Part shown: positions 8,056-16,907 of the stretch, one piece after another
How positions within the stretch are numbered: the first letter of the stretch is position 1
Layout of the letters: each line of letters starts with the position of its first letter
DNA from: Asinibacterium sp. OR53
Lineage (GTDB): Bacteria > Bacteroidota > Bacteroidia > Chitinophagales > Chitinophagaceae
DNA: 64,000 nt
Direction: 5' to 3'
Assembly (NCBI RefSeq): GCF_000515315.1
Contig: NZ_KI911562.1
Coordinates: 2,440,501-2,504,500, forward strand
Made by a program: the position numbers and the translations under genes
The notes under the pieces: model-generated
Told to the model about the DNA's origin: nothing
Seen by the model: only the letters and a program-made list of their open reading frames with translations
Databases searched by the model: none

Positions 8056-10974
8056 TTACTCGGGAAGCAATTTTTGCATAAAAGCCCTGAACTCATTGAT
8101 GTCTTTGTTGTTAAGTAAAATGGCCAGGTTAGCCGGACTGATGATGCTGAAACTGTATTTATCCGCCGGTAGCCAGGGAACGATATTTGTTTTTGAAAGG
8201 GGCTTTACCGCATCGATATAAGAAGCGGCTGTAGCAGCGTTCATGAATGGTCCGAGTAATAAAAGCTGCACATCGCTTGTGAGCCGCGTGCTGCTGCTGG
8301 CGATCTTCAGCCGTGCATAACGTTCCCTGTTGAAAATATTGAATGCGTTACGGCTTTCACTTGCATAAACAGGATCCACTTTATTCATGATGATGACTAC
8401 ATACTGCGAGTCTGCTGGTACGAACCGGTACACATCGTTGCTGATGGTCACAGGTTCTTTTTCCTGTTTTAATTCTTTGGCAACGATTGCTGTGGGTGGC
8501 GGCGCCAGTTTGCTGCTGTCTTTTCTCTTTTCGGCCGTAATGGTAGTAAGCGGCGATTGCAGGTCAACCCGGCGCGAAACGGATTCATCTCCTCTTTCGA
8601 TGTTCAGGTTGGCCAGGTGAGCTTCTATTTCATTCCTTCTTTTCAATACATCGATCATGGTAGCGGCTTTCGCGGCCATGGGTGATTGTCCGAATTGTTG
8701 GATGATCGCCTGCAAGCGGTTAATGGCAATACTGTCCTGCCGCTCCCGCACATAGCTGATGGACTCAATGAACAACAACTGGGGCGTCCAATGCGAATGA
8801 CCGAACTGTTGATCGGCTTTCAACTTGACAAGGCGTGCTTCATTGAAACGTCCTTCAATAAAGAGGCGGTAAACCGATTCGTATGCTTGCGTTGGTGCAT
8901 CGGGCTGGTTGGCCGATTGCGCCTTACGTAATAAAGCGGTATAGGAGCCGGCCGGATAAGATTTGTTCAACACGGTCCGTATTGAATCGGCTTTGGCAAC
9001 GGCATCGCTCTCCTGGTAGCAAAGCGATAAGTTGAACAGCACCTGCTCTATGGAAGCGCTTTCCGGGAAACGTTTCAGGAAAGCTTCATAAGTGGCAATG
9101 GCCGAAGGGTAGTCACGCAATTGATTTTGGAAAGCAAGTGCACTCGAAAGCAATGATTGGCTGATCAATTTATTGGATACATCCAACTGTGCTTCGGTAA
9201 GCGGTATCTCTGCGAGCAAAGTTTCGAGACTGAGTGCTTTTTCTTTTGGTTCCGGGCTGGCTTCGGACTGTGTTTTCTGTGTGTTGACTGCCTGCGAATT
9301 GGCGGTGCTGAAAGATTTGTCTACCGCAGCCTGTCTGCGCCAGTTATCAACATTGGGCCTGTTACCCCAGCGGGTCTTGAATTCAGCTGCGCCTCTTGTT
9401 TTCAACGATGCATTCTGGAAATAGAAACCGGCGTTATTGCTATTGAATAAGTCTATGGTAGCTGTGTTACCGGAAGCTCCGCCTGTTTCTGTTGTTTCAG
9501 TTTCTTTCAATCCTTTTTCCTTTCGCAACCGGCGGATCATTTTTTTTGCGGCAGTGAGCCTTTCACCGGCCGGCAGCGCCGCCAGGCTTTGCAAGCTATC
9601 CTGGTGGCGGACAACAGACTCATTTGCTGCAATGAGTTGCAGGGCAGGTTTGAGATTGGCGATCTTTTGCTTTGCCGCTTCGTCTACTAATGAAGTCTCC
9701 ACACTATCGTAAAACCTGTATGCATTGGCATAGGCTTTACGGTTATAGTTGAGGTCTCCGAGCAGCAGGAAACTTTGTTGTTTTAGTGTAGCATTGCCGG
9801 TATTGTATTGGATGCTTTTCAGCAGCAATTGTTGTGCAGCCGAATCGCGATGGCGTTGCAGTTCCAGTTGAGCGGCTGTATGGTAGATGATGTCACGATA
9901 GGTGGTATACTTGTCGCGACGCGCCATTTTCAGCAGTTCATTCAGGTTCTCCTGCAAGGCATTGTCTTTTTTTCCGCTAGCCAGGGAGGCAATATTCAAG
10001 CGTGCATATACTTCCATCACAGGGTCGATCGTGTGGCGGATGGCGCGCTGGAACATTTCCATTGCCTGATTATCTTTTTTGGCCAATTGATAGAGTTGGC
10101 CGGCGAGGTATTCCCCTCTTGCCCGTGCAGCGCCTGAAGCAGGCAGGGATTTGGAAAGCTGGGATGCAGCGCTGTCGTACATTTCCTGTTTGTAAAACCA
10201 ATAAGCGCTGAGTTCATGTAAAGATGGTTGGAGCCTCGCAGGGAAATGCGGGTCCTGCCGCAGGATCTCAAGTAAGCCTGCCGCATCGCCCATTTTCTGT
10301 TGCTCGAGATAAGTGCGTACCTGCCATGTCAATGCCTCATTCCTGCTGGGCAGTGTGGTGAAGATTTTTTTCAGCAGGGTTCTTTTTTCGTAGGTGGCAA
10401 CGGTGAATACGCCCCCGGTATTGCTGGCGTTGCTTCCCAGCGGAATGTCATAGCCATCGTCTTTGGGAGCATACACATAATTGATGTATTGAAAGACCGC
10501 AGTGGCTGAATCAAAATTTTTGCGGAGCAGGTAAGCTTTTCCCATCAGCACATACAGGTTATCTACCCAGTCGCTCCGCAGGTCGTGCAGCAGTATGCCT
10601 GCATTGCATTTATAAATAACGGTATCGATCAGGTCTTTGGCTGTTACATCCAGGCTGTAATCATAGAATGACAGCAGTTGTCCGTAATCGTCTTTGTGCT
10701 GTTGTCTTGCCCTGTTGATGATGTCATTGACCAGGTTATTGGCATTGAAATAATAATTGAACCGGGTAGTGGCATTGGTAAAGATGCGGCGGGGGATGGT
10801 GAATTTCTTGTTGCCCGTTTTTTCGGCGGGCAGGCTTCTTTCGGTGTACGGCTTTGGTTTTGCGAGTTCAATAGTGGTATTGGGTTGTGCATGCACTACC
10901 TGGACTGAATAGCATATCGCCAATACAAAACTAATAAATGTGACCCACTTGGGGAATTTCGACATCGGATACAT
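8056..10974 (-). CDS. porW: Type IX secretion / gliding protein PorW (SprE), large TPR protein
   Basis: A 972-residue exported TPR protein. The signal peptide is followed by Pro-Arg-Arg-Ile-Phe-Thr-Asn-Ala-Thr-Thr-Arg-Phe-Asn-Tyr-Tyr-Phe-Asn, which resembles the start of mature PorW/SprE. Many helical repeats follow (about 75-470 and 590-760), then a Ser/Lys-rich linker and a C-terminal domain with a Tyr-Val-Val-Ile-Ile-Met-Asn-Lys segment near residue 865. Known homologues are needed for type IX secretion and gliding. The ATG at 10974 was used; one at 10965 is equally possible. I see no clear lipobox. The neighbouring atpZ cluster agrees with the sprE-atp gene order I recall from other Bacteroidota. 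Confidence 0.85.
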   Translation of the reverse strand: MYPMSKFPKWVTFISFVLAICYSVQVVHAQPNTTIELAKPKPYTERSLPAEKTGNKKFTIPRRIFTNATTRFNYYFNANNLVNDIINRARQQHKDDYGQLLSFYDYSLDVTAKDLIDTVIYKCNAGILLHDLRSDWVDNLYVLMGKAYLLRKNFDSATAVFQYINYVYAPKDDGYDIPLGSNASNTGGVFTVATYEKRTLLKKIFTTLPSRNEALTWQVRTYLEQQKMGDAAGLLEILRQDPHFPARLQPSLHELSAYWFYKQEMYDSAASQLSKSLPASGAARARGEYLAGQLYQLAKKDNQAMEMFQRAIRHTIDPVMEVYARLNIASLASGKKDNALQENLNELLKMARRDKYTTYRDIIYHTAAQLELQRHRDSAAQQLLLKSIQYNTGNATLKQQSFLLLGDLNYNRKAYANAYRFYDSVETSLVDEAAKQKIANLKPALQLIAANESVVRHQDSLQSLAALPAGERLTAAKKMIRRLRKEKGLKETETTETGGASGNTATIDLFNSNNAGFYFQNASLKTRGAAEFKTRWGNRPNVDNWRRQAAVDKSFSTANSQAVNTQKTQSEASPEPKEKALSLETLLAEIPLTEAQLDVSNKLISQSLLSSALAFQNQLRDYPSAIATYEAFLKRFPESASIEQVLFNLSLCYQESDAVAKADSIRTVLNKSYPAGSYTALLRKAQSANQPDAPTQAYESVYRLFIEGRFNEARLVKLKADQQFGHSHWTPQLLFIESISYVRERQDSIAINRLQAIIQQFGQSPMAAKAATMIDVLKRRNEIEAHLANLNIERGDESVSRRVDLQSPLTTITAEKRKDSSKLAPPPTAIVAKELKQEKEPVTISNDVYRFVPADSQYVVIIMNKVDPVYASESRNAFNIFNRERYARLKIASSSTRLTSDVQLLLLGPFMNAATAASYIDAVKPLSKTNIVPWLPADKYSFSIISPANLAILLNNKDINEFRAFMQKLLPE

Positions 10975-11031
10975 AAAACTGCTTAAAAATACAGCTATTT
11001 ATGGATACCTTTATCCTGATTTAACAGCATA

Positions 11032-11424
11032 GTGAAACCGGAAAACAACAATAGCCTCAAGCGCCTGCGCAACAGTTACCGACTGGTAGTGATGAACGAC
11101 GACACCTACGAAGAAGTGGTAACGTTCAGGCTGTCGCGCCTGAGCGTGTATGTAGGGTTGAGTACTGCTTTTGTTTTGCTGGTGGGGCTGACCATCGCTC
11201 TGATCTCATTTTCCCCGCTCAAATATTATATACCCGGTTACGGCACCCGTGAAAGCCGGAGCGCGCTGCAGGCTTTGAAAATCCGCACCGATTCACTGGA
11301 ACAGGCGCTTCAATACAAAGAGCAGTACATCGATGGTGTAAAGAAAGTGCTCACAGGTAATACACCTTCCCAACTCGATACCATACCGGCTGTGATTCCC
11401 AGAACCGAGACCACGAACGAATAA
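11032..11424 (+). CDS. Membrane-anchored protein resembling the N-terminus of M23-type peptidases
   Basis: A 130-residue protein starting at GTG (no in-frame upstream ATG remains open). Residues about 10-30 (Tyr-Arg-Leu-Val-Val-Met-Asn-Asp-Asp-Thr-Tyr-Glu) and one membrane helix at about 42-64, followed by Tyr-Ile-Pro-Gly-Tyr, resemble the N-terminal anchor of Bacteroidota M23-family envelope proteins. The rest is a short coiled-coil stretch. The catalytic peptidase domain is absent, so it cannot be an M23 enzyme itself. It ends two bases before atpZ, so it is probably the first gene of that operon. Confidence 0.75.
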   Translation: MKPENNNSLKRLRNSYRLVVMNDDTYEEVVTFRLSRLSVYVGLSTAFVLLVGLTIALISFSPLKYYIPGYGTRESRSALQALKIRTDSLEQALQYKEQYIDGVKKVLTGNTPSQLDTIPAVIPRTETTNE

Positions 11425-11426
11425 AT

Positions 11427-11648
11427 ATGGGGCAAAAAAAAGCTGACATCCTGGTGCGTTATGCAGGATTGGCAACTGAATTGATAGCCGGACTGGTTAT
11501 TGGCGTGTACCTGGGCGGATGGCTGGATAAAAAAATGGGTCTTGTAAAACCCGTTTGGCTTTGGCTGTTACCTTTGCTGGTATTGATGGTTTTGTTGATA
11601 AAACTGATTAGGGATACTTCAAATCGAAAAGATGACCAAAGAAAATAA
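11427..11648 (+). CDS. atpZ: AtpZ/AtpI family protein
   Basis: A 73-residue membrane protein with two helices (about 12-33 and 41-62). A glycine-rich first helix (Gly-Leu-Val-Ile-Gly-Val-Tyr-Leu-Gly-Gly-Trp-Leu-Asp) and Lys-Pro-Val-Trp-Leu-Trp-Leu match the AtpZ family. Family members normally precede the F1Fo ATP synthase genes and are linked to Mg2+ or Ca2+ supply or c-ring assembly. Here the synthase genes do not follow. It overlaps the next gene by 17 bases, which suggests translational coupling. Confidence 0.85.
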   Translation: MGQKKADILVRYAGLATELIAGLVIGVYLGGWLDKKMGLVKPVWLWLLPLLVLMVLLIKLIRDTSNRKDDQRK

Positions 11649-12036
11649 ACCGGCGGCGGCCTCTATTATTTTATTATTCCTTTTTGTAAATGGGATAGTG
11701 TTTTTTTTCAAATCCAACCTGGATGGATGGGGCATTGATAGTAAAGTGATCATCGGCTCCAATGTATTGCTAGGTATTATTGGGGTGTTCAGCGTATTGG
11801 CGCAGGAACGTTCTTTGCGCAGTAATAACCCCAATGCATGGATACGGATGGTGATGGTATCCACTTTTATCAAATTGATCGTATTAGGAATTGCTGCGGT
11901 TGTCTATATGACAAAAGCAGGTGTTCACAAGAACAAATACGCCATTTTCATATCTATGGGGTTATATGTTTTGTATACCTGGATAGAAGTCCGCACCAGT
12001 CTGAAGCTGAATAAAAAATCCAATGCCGGTAACTGA
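11632..12036 (+). CDS. Four-helix membrane protein of the atpZ cluster
   Basis: A 134-residue integral membrane protein with hydrophobic segments at about 9-26, 39-58, 71-93 and 103-120 and no recognisable catalytic motif. A protein of this size and topology commonly lies between atpZ and atpB in Bacteroidota, in the slot AtpI fills elsewhere, so an ATP-synthase assembly role is possible but unproven. Its start lies inside atpZ, and its end overlaps the SprT-like gene by 14 bases. Confidence 0.75.
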   Translation: MTKENKPAAASIILLFLFVNGIVFFFKSNLDGWGIDSKVIIGSNVLLGIIGVFSVLAQERSLRSNNPNAWIRMVMVSTFIKLIVLGIAAVVYMTKAGVHKNKYAIFISMGLYVLYTWIEVRTSLKLNKKSNAGN

Positions 12037-12652
12037 GCATCCCATGCAGGCGCTGGCAGCCTATTTGCCGGAAGGCAGTTTTGAACAAGTGGTGGAATAC
12101 CTTCATCATTACAAAGTACACCTCACCGTTACCAAACAACGCAAATCGGTGCTGGGCGATTATCGTCACGCGGGAATGGGGCGCAACCATCGTATCAGTA
12201 TCAACGGCAACCTCAACAAATTCGAATTCCTCATTACTTTATTGCACGAACTGGCACACCTGCTTACATTTGAACAGTATGGCAATAAGGTAGAGTCGCA
12301 CGGGAGGGAATGGAAGCATTTGTACAGCCACCTGCTCGTGACCTTCATACAGCATAAAATATTTCCTGCCGATATAGAAAAAGCCTTGCAGGCTTCTGTG
12401 ATGAACCCTGCGGCTACTGCAAACGGAGAGACAGCTTTATTGCTGGTGCTCAGGAAATACAACCCTGTACAAAAAGAAGATCATGTGCACCTGGCCGATC
12501 TGCCGGAAGGAGCATTGTTCATGATGGATAACGGTAAAATATTCCGGAAGGGACCCATCCGTCGCAAAAGATTTGATTGCGAAGAAATAAAAACCGGACT
12601 GCACTATTCTGTGAGTCCGGTTATAGAAGTTAAAATGATGAAAGAAGTGTGA
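12023..12652 (+). CDS. SprT-like zinc metalloprotease-domain protein
   Basis: A 209-residue cytoplasmic protein. The zinc site His-Glu-Leu-Ala-His lies at about residues 74-78, and a second Gly-x-x-Trp-Lys-x-Leu segment follows at about 91-97 (Gly-Arg-Glu-Trp-Lys-His-Leu), as in SprT/SPRTN-type domains. The C-terminal 80 residues hold a small beta region in place of a clear zinc ribbon. SPRTN relatives cleave DNA-protein crosslinks, but the bacterial SprT role is unclear. Its stop codon directly abuts the stop codon of sucC on the other strand with no spacer. Confidence 0.85.
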   Translation: MPVTEHPMQALAAYLPEGSFEQVVEYLHHYKVHLTVTKQRKSVLGDYRHAGMGRNHRISINGNLNKFEFLITLLHELAHLLTFEQYGNKVESHGREWKHLYSHLLVTFIQHKIFPADIEKALQASVMNPAATANGETALLLVLRKYNPVQKEDHVHLADLPEGALFMMDNGKIFRKGPIRRKRFDCEEIKTGLHYSVSPVIEVKMMKEV

Positions 12653-13864
12653 TTAAGCCACTGCCTTTTTCACGAGCGATGCAGCTTCACTGAGTTCGAT
12701 GGCTGACTGCACTTTGAGTCCGCTTTCATCGATCAGTTTTTTTGCTTCCACCGCATTGGTTCCCTGCAAGCGTACAATGATAGGGATCGTAATATTACCC
12801 AGCTTTTTGTATGCTTCGATTACACCGGCAGCTACCCGGTCGCAACGAACGATACCTCCGAATATATTGATGAGAATGGCTTTTACATTGGGGTCTTTCA
12901 TGATGATGCGGAAGCCGGCTTCAACGGTTTGTGCATTAGCGGTACCACCTACATCGAGGAAGTTGGCTGGTTCACCGCCGCTGAGCTTGATCATATCCAT
13001 GGTAGCCATGGCCAGACCGGCGCCGTTTACCATGCAACCGACGTTGCCGTCGAGCTTCACAAAGTTGAGGTTGTACTGACCTGCTTCTACTTCGGTAGGA
13101 TCTTCTTCCGTGATGTCTCTCAGGGCAGCTGTATCGGGATGACGCATCAGGGCATTATCATCGATGTTCATTTTACAATCCACTGCGATGATCTTGTCGT
13201 CGCTGGTTTTGAAGAGCGGGTTGATCTCGAGCATACCGCAGTCGAGTCCCACATAAGCATTGTATAAATTGGTAACGAACTTCACGCAGCTCTTGAAAGC
13301 TTCGCCGCTCAGGCCCAGGTTGAATGCAATTTTACGTGCCTGGAATCCCTGCAGTCCGCCGCCGGGATATACCCATTCTTTGAAAATTTTGTCTGGCGTA
13401 TTATGCGCTACTTCTTCAATGTCCATACCACCTTCGGTACTGTACATGATCACGTTCATGCCTTTGGCACGATCGAGCAGGATAGACAGGTAGAATTCTT
13501 TAACAGGCTGGGGACCGGGATAATATACATCCTGTGCTACCAGTATTTTACTTACTTTTTTACCGGCGGGACCGGTCTGGATGGTAACCAGGGTACCACC
13601 TAAGATATTTTTGGCAATAGTGGCTACGTCTTCCACGGTTTTGGCAACAGCCACTCCACGTTGCTCGGTACCGGCAACCTTACCCTTACCACGGCCTCCG
13701 GCATGTATCTGCGCTTTGATAACGGCAAAGCTGTTGCCTGTTTGGGTCTTGATCTGACGGTAAGCTTCTTCTGCAGCCATTACTGTATCAACCGCAATGC
13801 CTTCCTGCACAGGTACATTGTACTTTTTCAGTAATTCCTTGGCCTGATATTCGTGGAGGTTCAT
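12653..13864 (-). CDS. sucC: ADP-forming succinate-CoA ligase subunit beta
   Basis: A 403-residue TCA-cycle enzyme that makes ATP while converting succinyl-CoA to succinate with SucD. The start at 13864 gives MNLHEYQAKELL, the canonical SucC N-terminus; the 13 codons upstream are not part of the family. The ATP-grasp region includes Gly-Gly-Arg-Gly-Lys-Gly-Lys at about residue 55, and the ligase domain shows Asn-Ile-Phe-Gly-Gly-Ile-Val-Arg-Cys-Asp near residue 335. sucD is not adjacent, which is common in this phylum. Confidence 0.97.
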   Translation of the reverse strand: MNLHEYQAKELLKKYNVPVQEGIAVDTVMAAEEAYRQIKTQTGNSFAVIKAQIHAGGRGKGKVAGTEQRGVAVAKTVEDVATIAKNILGGTLVTIQTGPAGKKVSKILVAQDVYYPGPQPVKEFYLSILLDRAKGMNVIMYSTEGGMDIEEVAHNTPDKIFKEWVYPGGGLQGFQARKIAFNLGLSGEAFKSCVKFVTNLYNAYVGLDCGMLEINPLFKTSDDKIIAVDCKMNIDDNALMRHPDTAALRDITEEDPTEVEAGQYNLNFVKLDGNVGCMVNGAGLAMATMDMIKLSGGEPANFLDVGGTANAQTVEAGFRIIMKDPNVKAILINIFGGIVRCDRVAAGVIEAYKKLGNITIPIIVRLQGTNAVEAKKLIDESGLKVQSAIELSEAASLVKKAVA

Positions 13865-13995
13865 GTGTGGGAAAATTTTCGCGAAGATAAGTGAATCGGG
13901 CATTCATACCATTCGTATTAATTATTTATTGTTCTAACTTTAATTGCCTTATTTTTAGGAGTAACGCTTTTATAAACCAAACCGTGAGAACGTAT

Positions 13996-14565
13996 ATGAA
14001 AAAAACAATTTTTGCATTGCTGGGTACTGCGTTGTTAGCAGGTATCTATTCTTTCATCCCCCATACCGCTAAAAAAGAGGTAGCTACGTACAGCGTAAGC
14101 GCTGAGAAAAGCCGTATCGACTGGGTGGCGGCTAAAAAAACCGCCTATCATACAGGTTTTTTCCCTTTGAAAAGCGGGGAGGTACAGCTCGATGGTAATA
14201 AACTGAAGGGCGGCAAATTCGTGATCGATCTGGCCAATCTGAAAGTGACCGATGCCGGTGGTGGTGACAGGCTCACAGGACATTTGAAAACCCCTGACTT
14301 CTTTGATGTGGCCAAATTTGGAGAAGCCACTTACGAGATCACAGGAGTGAATTATACATCGGATAATACGGCAGATATCAATGGTACACTTACTTTGAAA
14401 GGAGCGAGCTTCCCCGTTAAACTAACGGCTAATATCCGTGGAGTAGATGAGAAGAATTTCTTTGCACAGGCTTTCTTCAGTCTGGACAGGACCACTATAG
14501 GTATCAATTTCAACGGACCTGCCAAAGATGTGCAGTTAGCTGTTCACCTTTTTGCCAGCAAATAA
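13996..14565 (+). CDS. YceI family lipid-binding-like secreted protein
   Basis: A 189-residue exported protein; the ATG at 13996 begins a clear signal peptide (MKKTIFALLGTALLAG). The mature part has the YceI lipocalin-like barrel pattern: Ser-Arg-Ile-Asp-Trp-Val-Ala near residue 39, Gly-His-Leu-Lys-Thr-Pro-Asp-Phe-Phe-Asp near 93, and a conserved Asp-Arg-Thr-x-x-Gly-Ile-Asn-Phe at the end. The family binds isoprenoid or other amphiphilic ligands in the periplasm. A longer reading frame starting at 13891 would bury the signal peptide. A strong hairpin terminator follows. Confidence 0.92.
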   Translation: MKKTIFALLGTALLAGIYSFIPHTAKKEVATYSVSAEKSRIDWVAAKKTAYHTGFFPLKSGEVQLDGNKLKGGKFVIDLANLKVTDAGGGDRLTGHLKTPDFFDVAKFGEATYEITGVNYTSDNTADINGTLTLKGASFPVKLTANIRGVDEKNFFAQAFFSLDRTTIGINFNGPAKDVQLAVHLFASK

Positions 14566-14596
14566 GTTTTACTGCCGGCTATTGATACAACATGAG

Positions 14597-14627
14597 AAAA
14601 AGCCCCATGCATTGCGTGGGGCTTTTT
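14597..14627 (+). terminator. Rho-independent terminator after the YceI gene, likely bidirectional
   Basis: Perfect 11-base stem (AAAAAGCCCCA paired with TGGGGCTTTTT) around a nine-base loop, ending in a T run on the plus strand and an equivalent A/T run on the minus strand. It lies between the converging YceI and DinB genes and can serve both. Confidence 0.92.
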
Positions 14628-14633
14628 TATGGA

Positions 14634-15143
14634 TCAGAGATACCGTTCTTCAACAATGTTTTGATGGTGCTTCAGGTGGCCGAAGATAATGAAGGCAAGT
14701 GCATTGGCCGTTGTGCGGTGATTGCTGGAAATGCCGGCAGAAGATAGTTGCTCTTCCGTTAAAGATTGCAGGAGCAGGTTGGTGGACTTCCGCAAGGCCA
14801 GGAATTCTTCTTTCAGTGACTGGAAACTTCTTTTGTCGGCCATAGCATTGGCGGCAAAACTGTTTTCATCAAAGGAAGCGTTGGGTGTAGCATCTTTACG
14901 GGCAGCACGCAGCAAACGATACACCATGACCCTTTCTGTATCTATCAGGTGCTGCAGGAGATCCTTCAGCGTCCATTTGCCTTCTGCATACCGGTGGTCG
15001 GCTTTTGCTTCAGGAAGGTTCAGGTAAAAAGTTTCGATGGGAGCAGCTTCCTGTTCAAGGATGGTCTTTACATCGTTGCTCTTTACTTTGCTGATGTAGG
15101 TTTCAAAATAAGGGCCATAATCATTTGCAAGTGGACGTGGCAT
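14634..15143 (-). CDS. DinB family protein
   Basis: A 169-residue four-helix-bundle protein. A Trp-Thr-Leu-Lys-Asp-Leu-Leu-Gln-His-Leu-Ile-Asp-Thr-Glu-Arg segment at about 57-71 carries the first metal-type His, and His-Leu-Lys-His-His-Gln near the C-terminus supplies the others, as in DinB_2/YfiT-like proteins. Such proteins are putative metal-dependent thiol transferases or hydrolases; the substrate is unknown. Its first base overlaps the last base of the subtilase gene on the same strand, so both are probably one transcript. Confidence 0.88.
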   Translation of the reverse strand: MPRPLANDYGPYFETYISKVKSNDVKTILEQEAAPIETFYLNLPEAKADHRYAEGKWTLKDLLQHLIDTERVMVYRLLRAARKDATPNASFDENSFAANAMADKRSFQSLKEEFLALRKSTNLLLQSLTEEQLSSAGISSNHRTTANALAFIIFGHLKHHQNIVEERYL

Positions 15144-16825
15144 TATCTGTTGGCTTTGGTGGTATTTTTTTTAATATCGGTCATGACTTTGTATTGTTCT
15201 GCCAGCTTCACTGCATTGTATGCGTTGACGATACCGCCGCTTTTGGAAAGATCACTGAAAGATACAACAGATTTTTTATCGCCCGGCTTAAAACTGGGTA
15301 CCGATGCATCGGGTACCAATACCGATTGCTCGATGATCTTTTTCACTTGTACGGCGCTGAGTTCAGGATAATAAGAGCGGATCAGCGCGGCGAGGCCGGA
15401 AACAACCGGTGCCGACATGCTGGTGCCCTGCTGGTTGCCATAGGTATGGGTACCGGGGAGGGTAGAATACATTTTTACACCCGGTGCAAACACGTCTACA
15501 TGTGTTTTGCCATAATTACTGAAATCAGCCGCAATGCTGCCATTGATCCTGGGATCGCTGCTGGCGCCTACCGTAATAAAATTACCGGCATTGGTGTTCC
15601 ATTCTTTGAGCCAGGGATTGGGATAGCCTACGGTTGTATCGAGGTTGTAGGATTCATTACCAGATGAGTGCACGATGAGCACATCTTTCATTTCTGCATA
15701 ATGCACAGCGCTGTCTACCCACATTTTCTCGGGTGAATAATATTTGCCAAAACTCATGTTAATGACTTTGGCACCATTGTCTACCGCATAACGGATAGCC
15801 AGTGCTACATCTTTATCGTATTCATCTCCATCCGGTACCACCCTTATCATCATCAGTTTCACGTTATCTGCCACGCCATCGATGCCAATATGGTTGCCGC
15901 GTTGGGCGCCGATGAGTCCGCATACATGGGTGCCATGCATAGGCGAAGGACCCATCACATCATTGTTGCCATAGAAGCGGTCGGTAAGACTGTTATAATT
16001 ATCCTGCACAATCTCTGCCCGGTTATCTTTCACAGACTCTTTCGATTCAAAAGCGGCTTTTTTGCCTTCTACATATTCTTCCAGTTGGCCCAATATGCTC
16101 ACATTGGTTTCACTGTTCCTTTCTTCATCCGGTATGCCAATCATTTTCATGCTGGTGAGATAAGCCAGTTTGGCTTCTTTGCCGAGCCGGGAAACGGGTT
16201 CGAACTTTTCAAGTTTGTCGCAGGTATATTCTTCGCAACCCATTTCATGCCGCAATACTTTATCGTGCCGTTTCAGGGCTTTGCAGGTGATGTCGAGGAT
16301 CATCAGCTCCATCTGTTCGTCGGGAGAGAAATTCAATTCATTCACAGCTTTGGTCCAGGCCTGGTAATGGTCTTTATCGACTGGAGAAAATGCGCTGGTA
16401 TCGGGTTTGCCTTCGAACCGGCTTTTCCATTTGTGGAAGATGCGGGCGCGTTCATCGGGCGCTCGTTTGAGATTGCGGCCGTCTTTACCGCCGAGAAAAT
16501 TCCACCCGTACACATCATCCACATAACCGTTGCCGTCGTCGTCGATACCGTTGCCCGGAATTTCTTTCGGGTTATGCCACAGCATATTTTTCAGGTCTTC
16601 ATGCGTGGTATCCACGCCGGAATCCAGCACGGCAACCACAACGGGGGTGGACTTCTTCTTTTTGTCTTTCAGGAAATCATAGGCTCTATTCAGGCTGATA
16701 CCATAAAAGGAATCCTGTGAATGGTCCATCTGGTACCAGTTCCTCGGTATATTATTCTGGGCCTGGCCGCAAACGAAGAAGAGTGGCAACGCCACAACAC
16801 TTAAAACAATCCCACGATGCATCAT
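15143..16825 (-). CDS. Exported subtilisin-like serine peptidase (S8) with large insertion
   Basis: A 560-residue protein with a signal peptide ending near residue 22. The catalytic triad is visible: Asp68 in Val-Leu-Asp-Ser-Gly-Val-Asp, His297 in His-Gly-Thr-His-Val, and Ser469 in Gly-Thr-Ser-Met-Ser-Ala-Pro; the oxyanion Asn is in Ser-Ser-Gly-Asn390. Asp and His are about 229 residues apart, against about 32 in subtilisin, because a charged helical region (about 110-290) is inserted. There is no long propeptide and no type IX C-terminal sorting domain. It is likely periplasmic or secreted by Sec. Substrates are unknown. Confidence 0.93.
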   Translation of the reverse strand: MMHRGIVLSVVALPLFFVCGQAQNNIPRNWYQMDHSQDSFYGISLNRAYDFLKDKKKKSTPVVVAVLDSGVDTTHEDLKNMLWHNPKEIPGNGIDDDGNGYVDDVYGWNFLGGKDGRNLKRAPDERARIFHKWKSRFEGKPDTSAFSPVDKDHYQAWTKAVNELNFSPDEQMELMILDITCKALKRHDKVLRHEMGCEEYTCDKLEKFEPVSRLGKEAKLAYLTSMKMIGIPDEERNSETNVSILGQLEEYVEGKKAAFESKESVKDNRAEIVQDNYNSLTDRFYGNNDVMGPSPMHGTHVCGLIGAQRGNHIGIDGVADNVKLMMIRVVPDGDEYDKDVALAIRYAVDNGAKVINMSFGKYYSPEKMWVDSAVHYAEMKDVLIVHSSGNESYNLDTTVGYPNPWLKEWNTNAGNFITVGASSDPRINGSIAADFSNYGKTHVDVFAPGVKMYSTLPGTHTYGNQQGTSMSAPVVSGLAALIRSYYPELSAVQVKKIIEQSVLVPDASVPSFKPGDKKSVVSFSDLSKSGGIVNAYNAVKLAEQYKVMTDIKKNTTKANR

Positions 16826-16907
16826 CAGTGTAAATTACTTATCCCCGCAAATTTGCAGAATGATAATGATAATATAATGCAACAGGGGCAGTTTTAGGAA
16901 AATCTTA

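Noticed and set aside
13891..13995. A longer start for the YceI gene
   Set aside because: It would put 35 residues in front of a clear signal peptide and overlap the upstream region of sucC; the ATG at 13996 is better.
15890..16720. A 276-codon plus-strand frame opposite the subtilase gene
   Set aside because: Antisense to a gene with a complete catalytic triad; the product has no recognisable domain.
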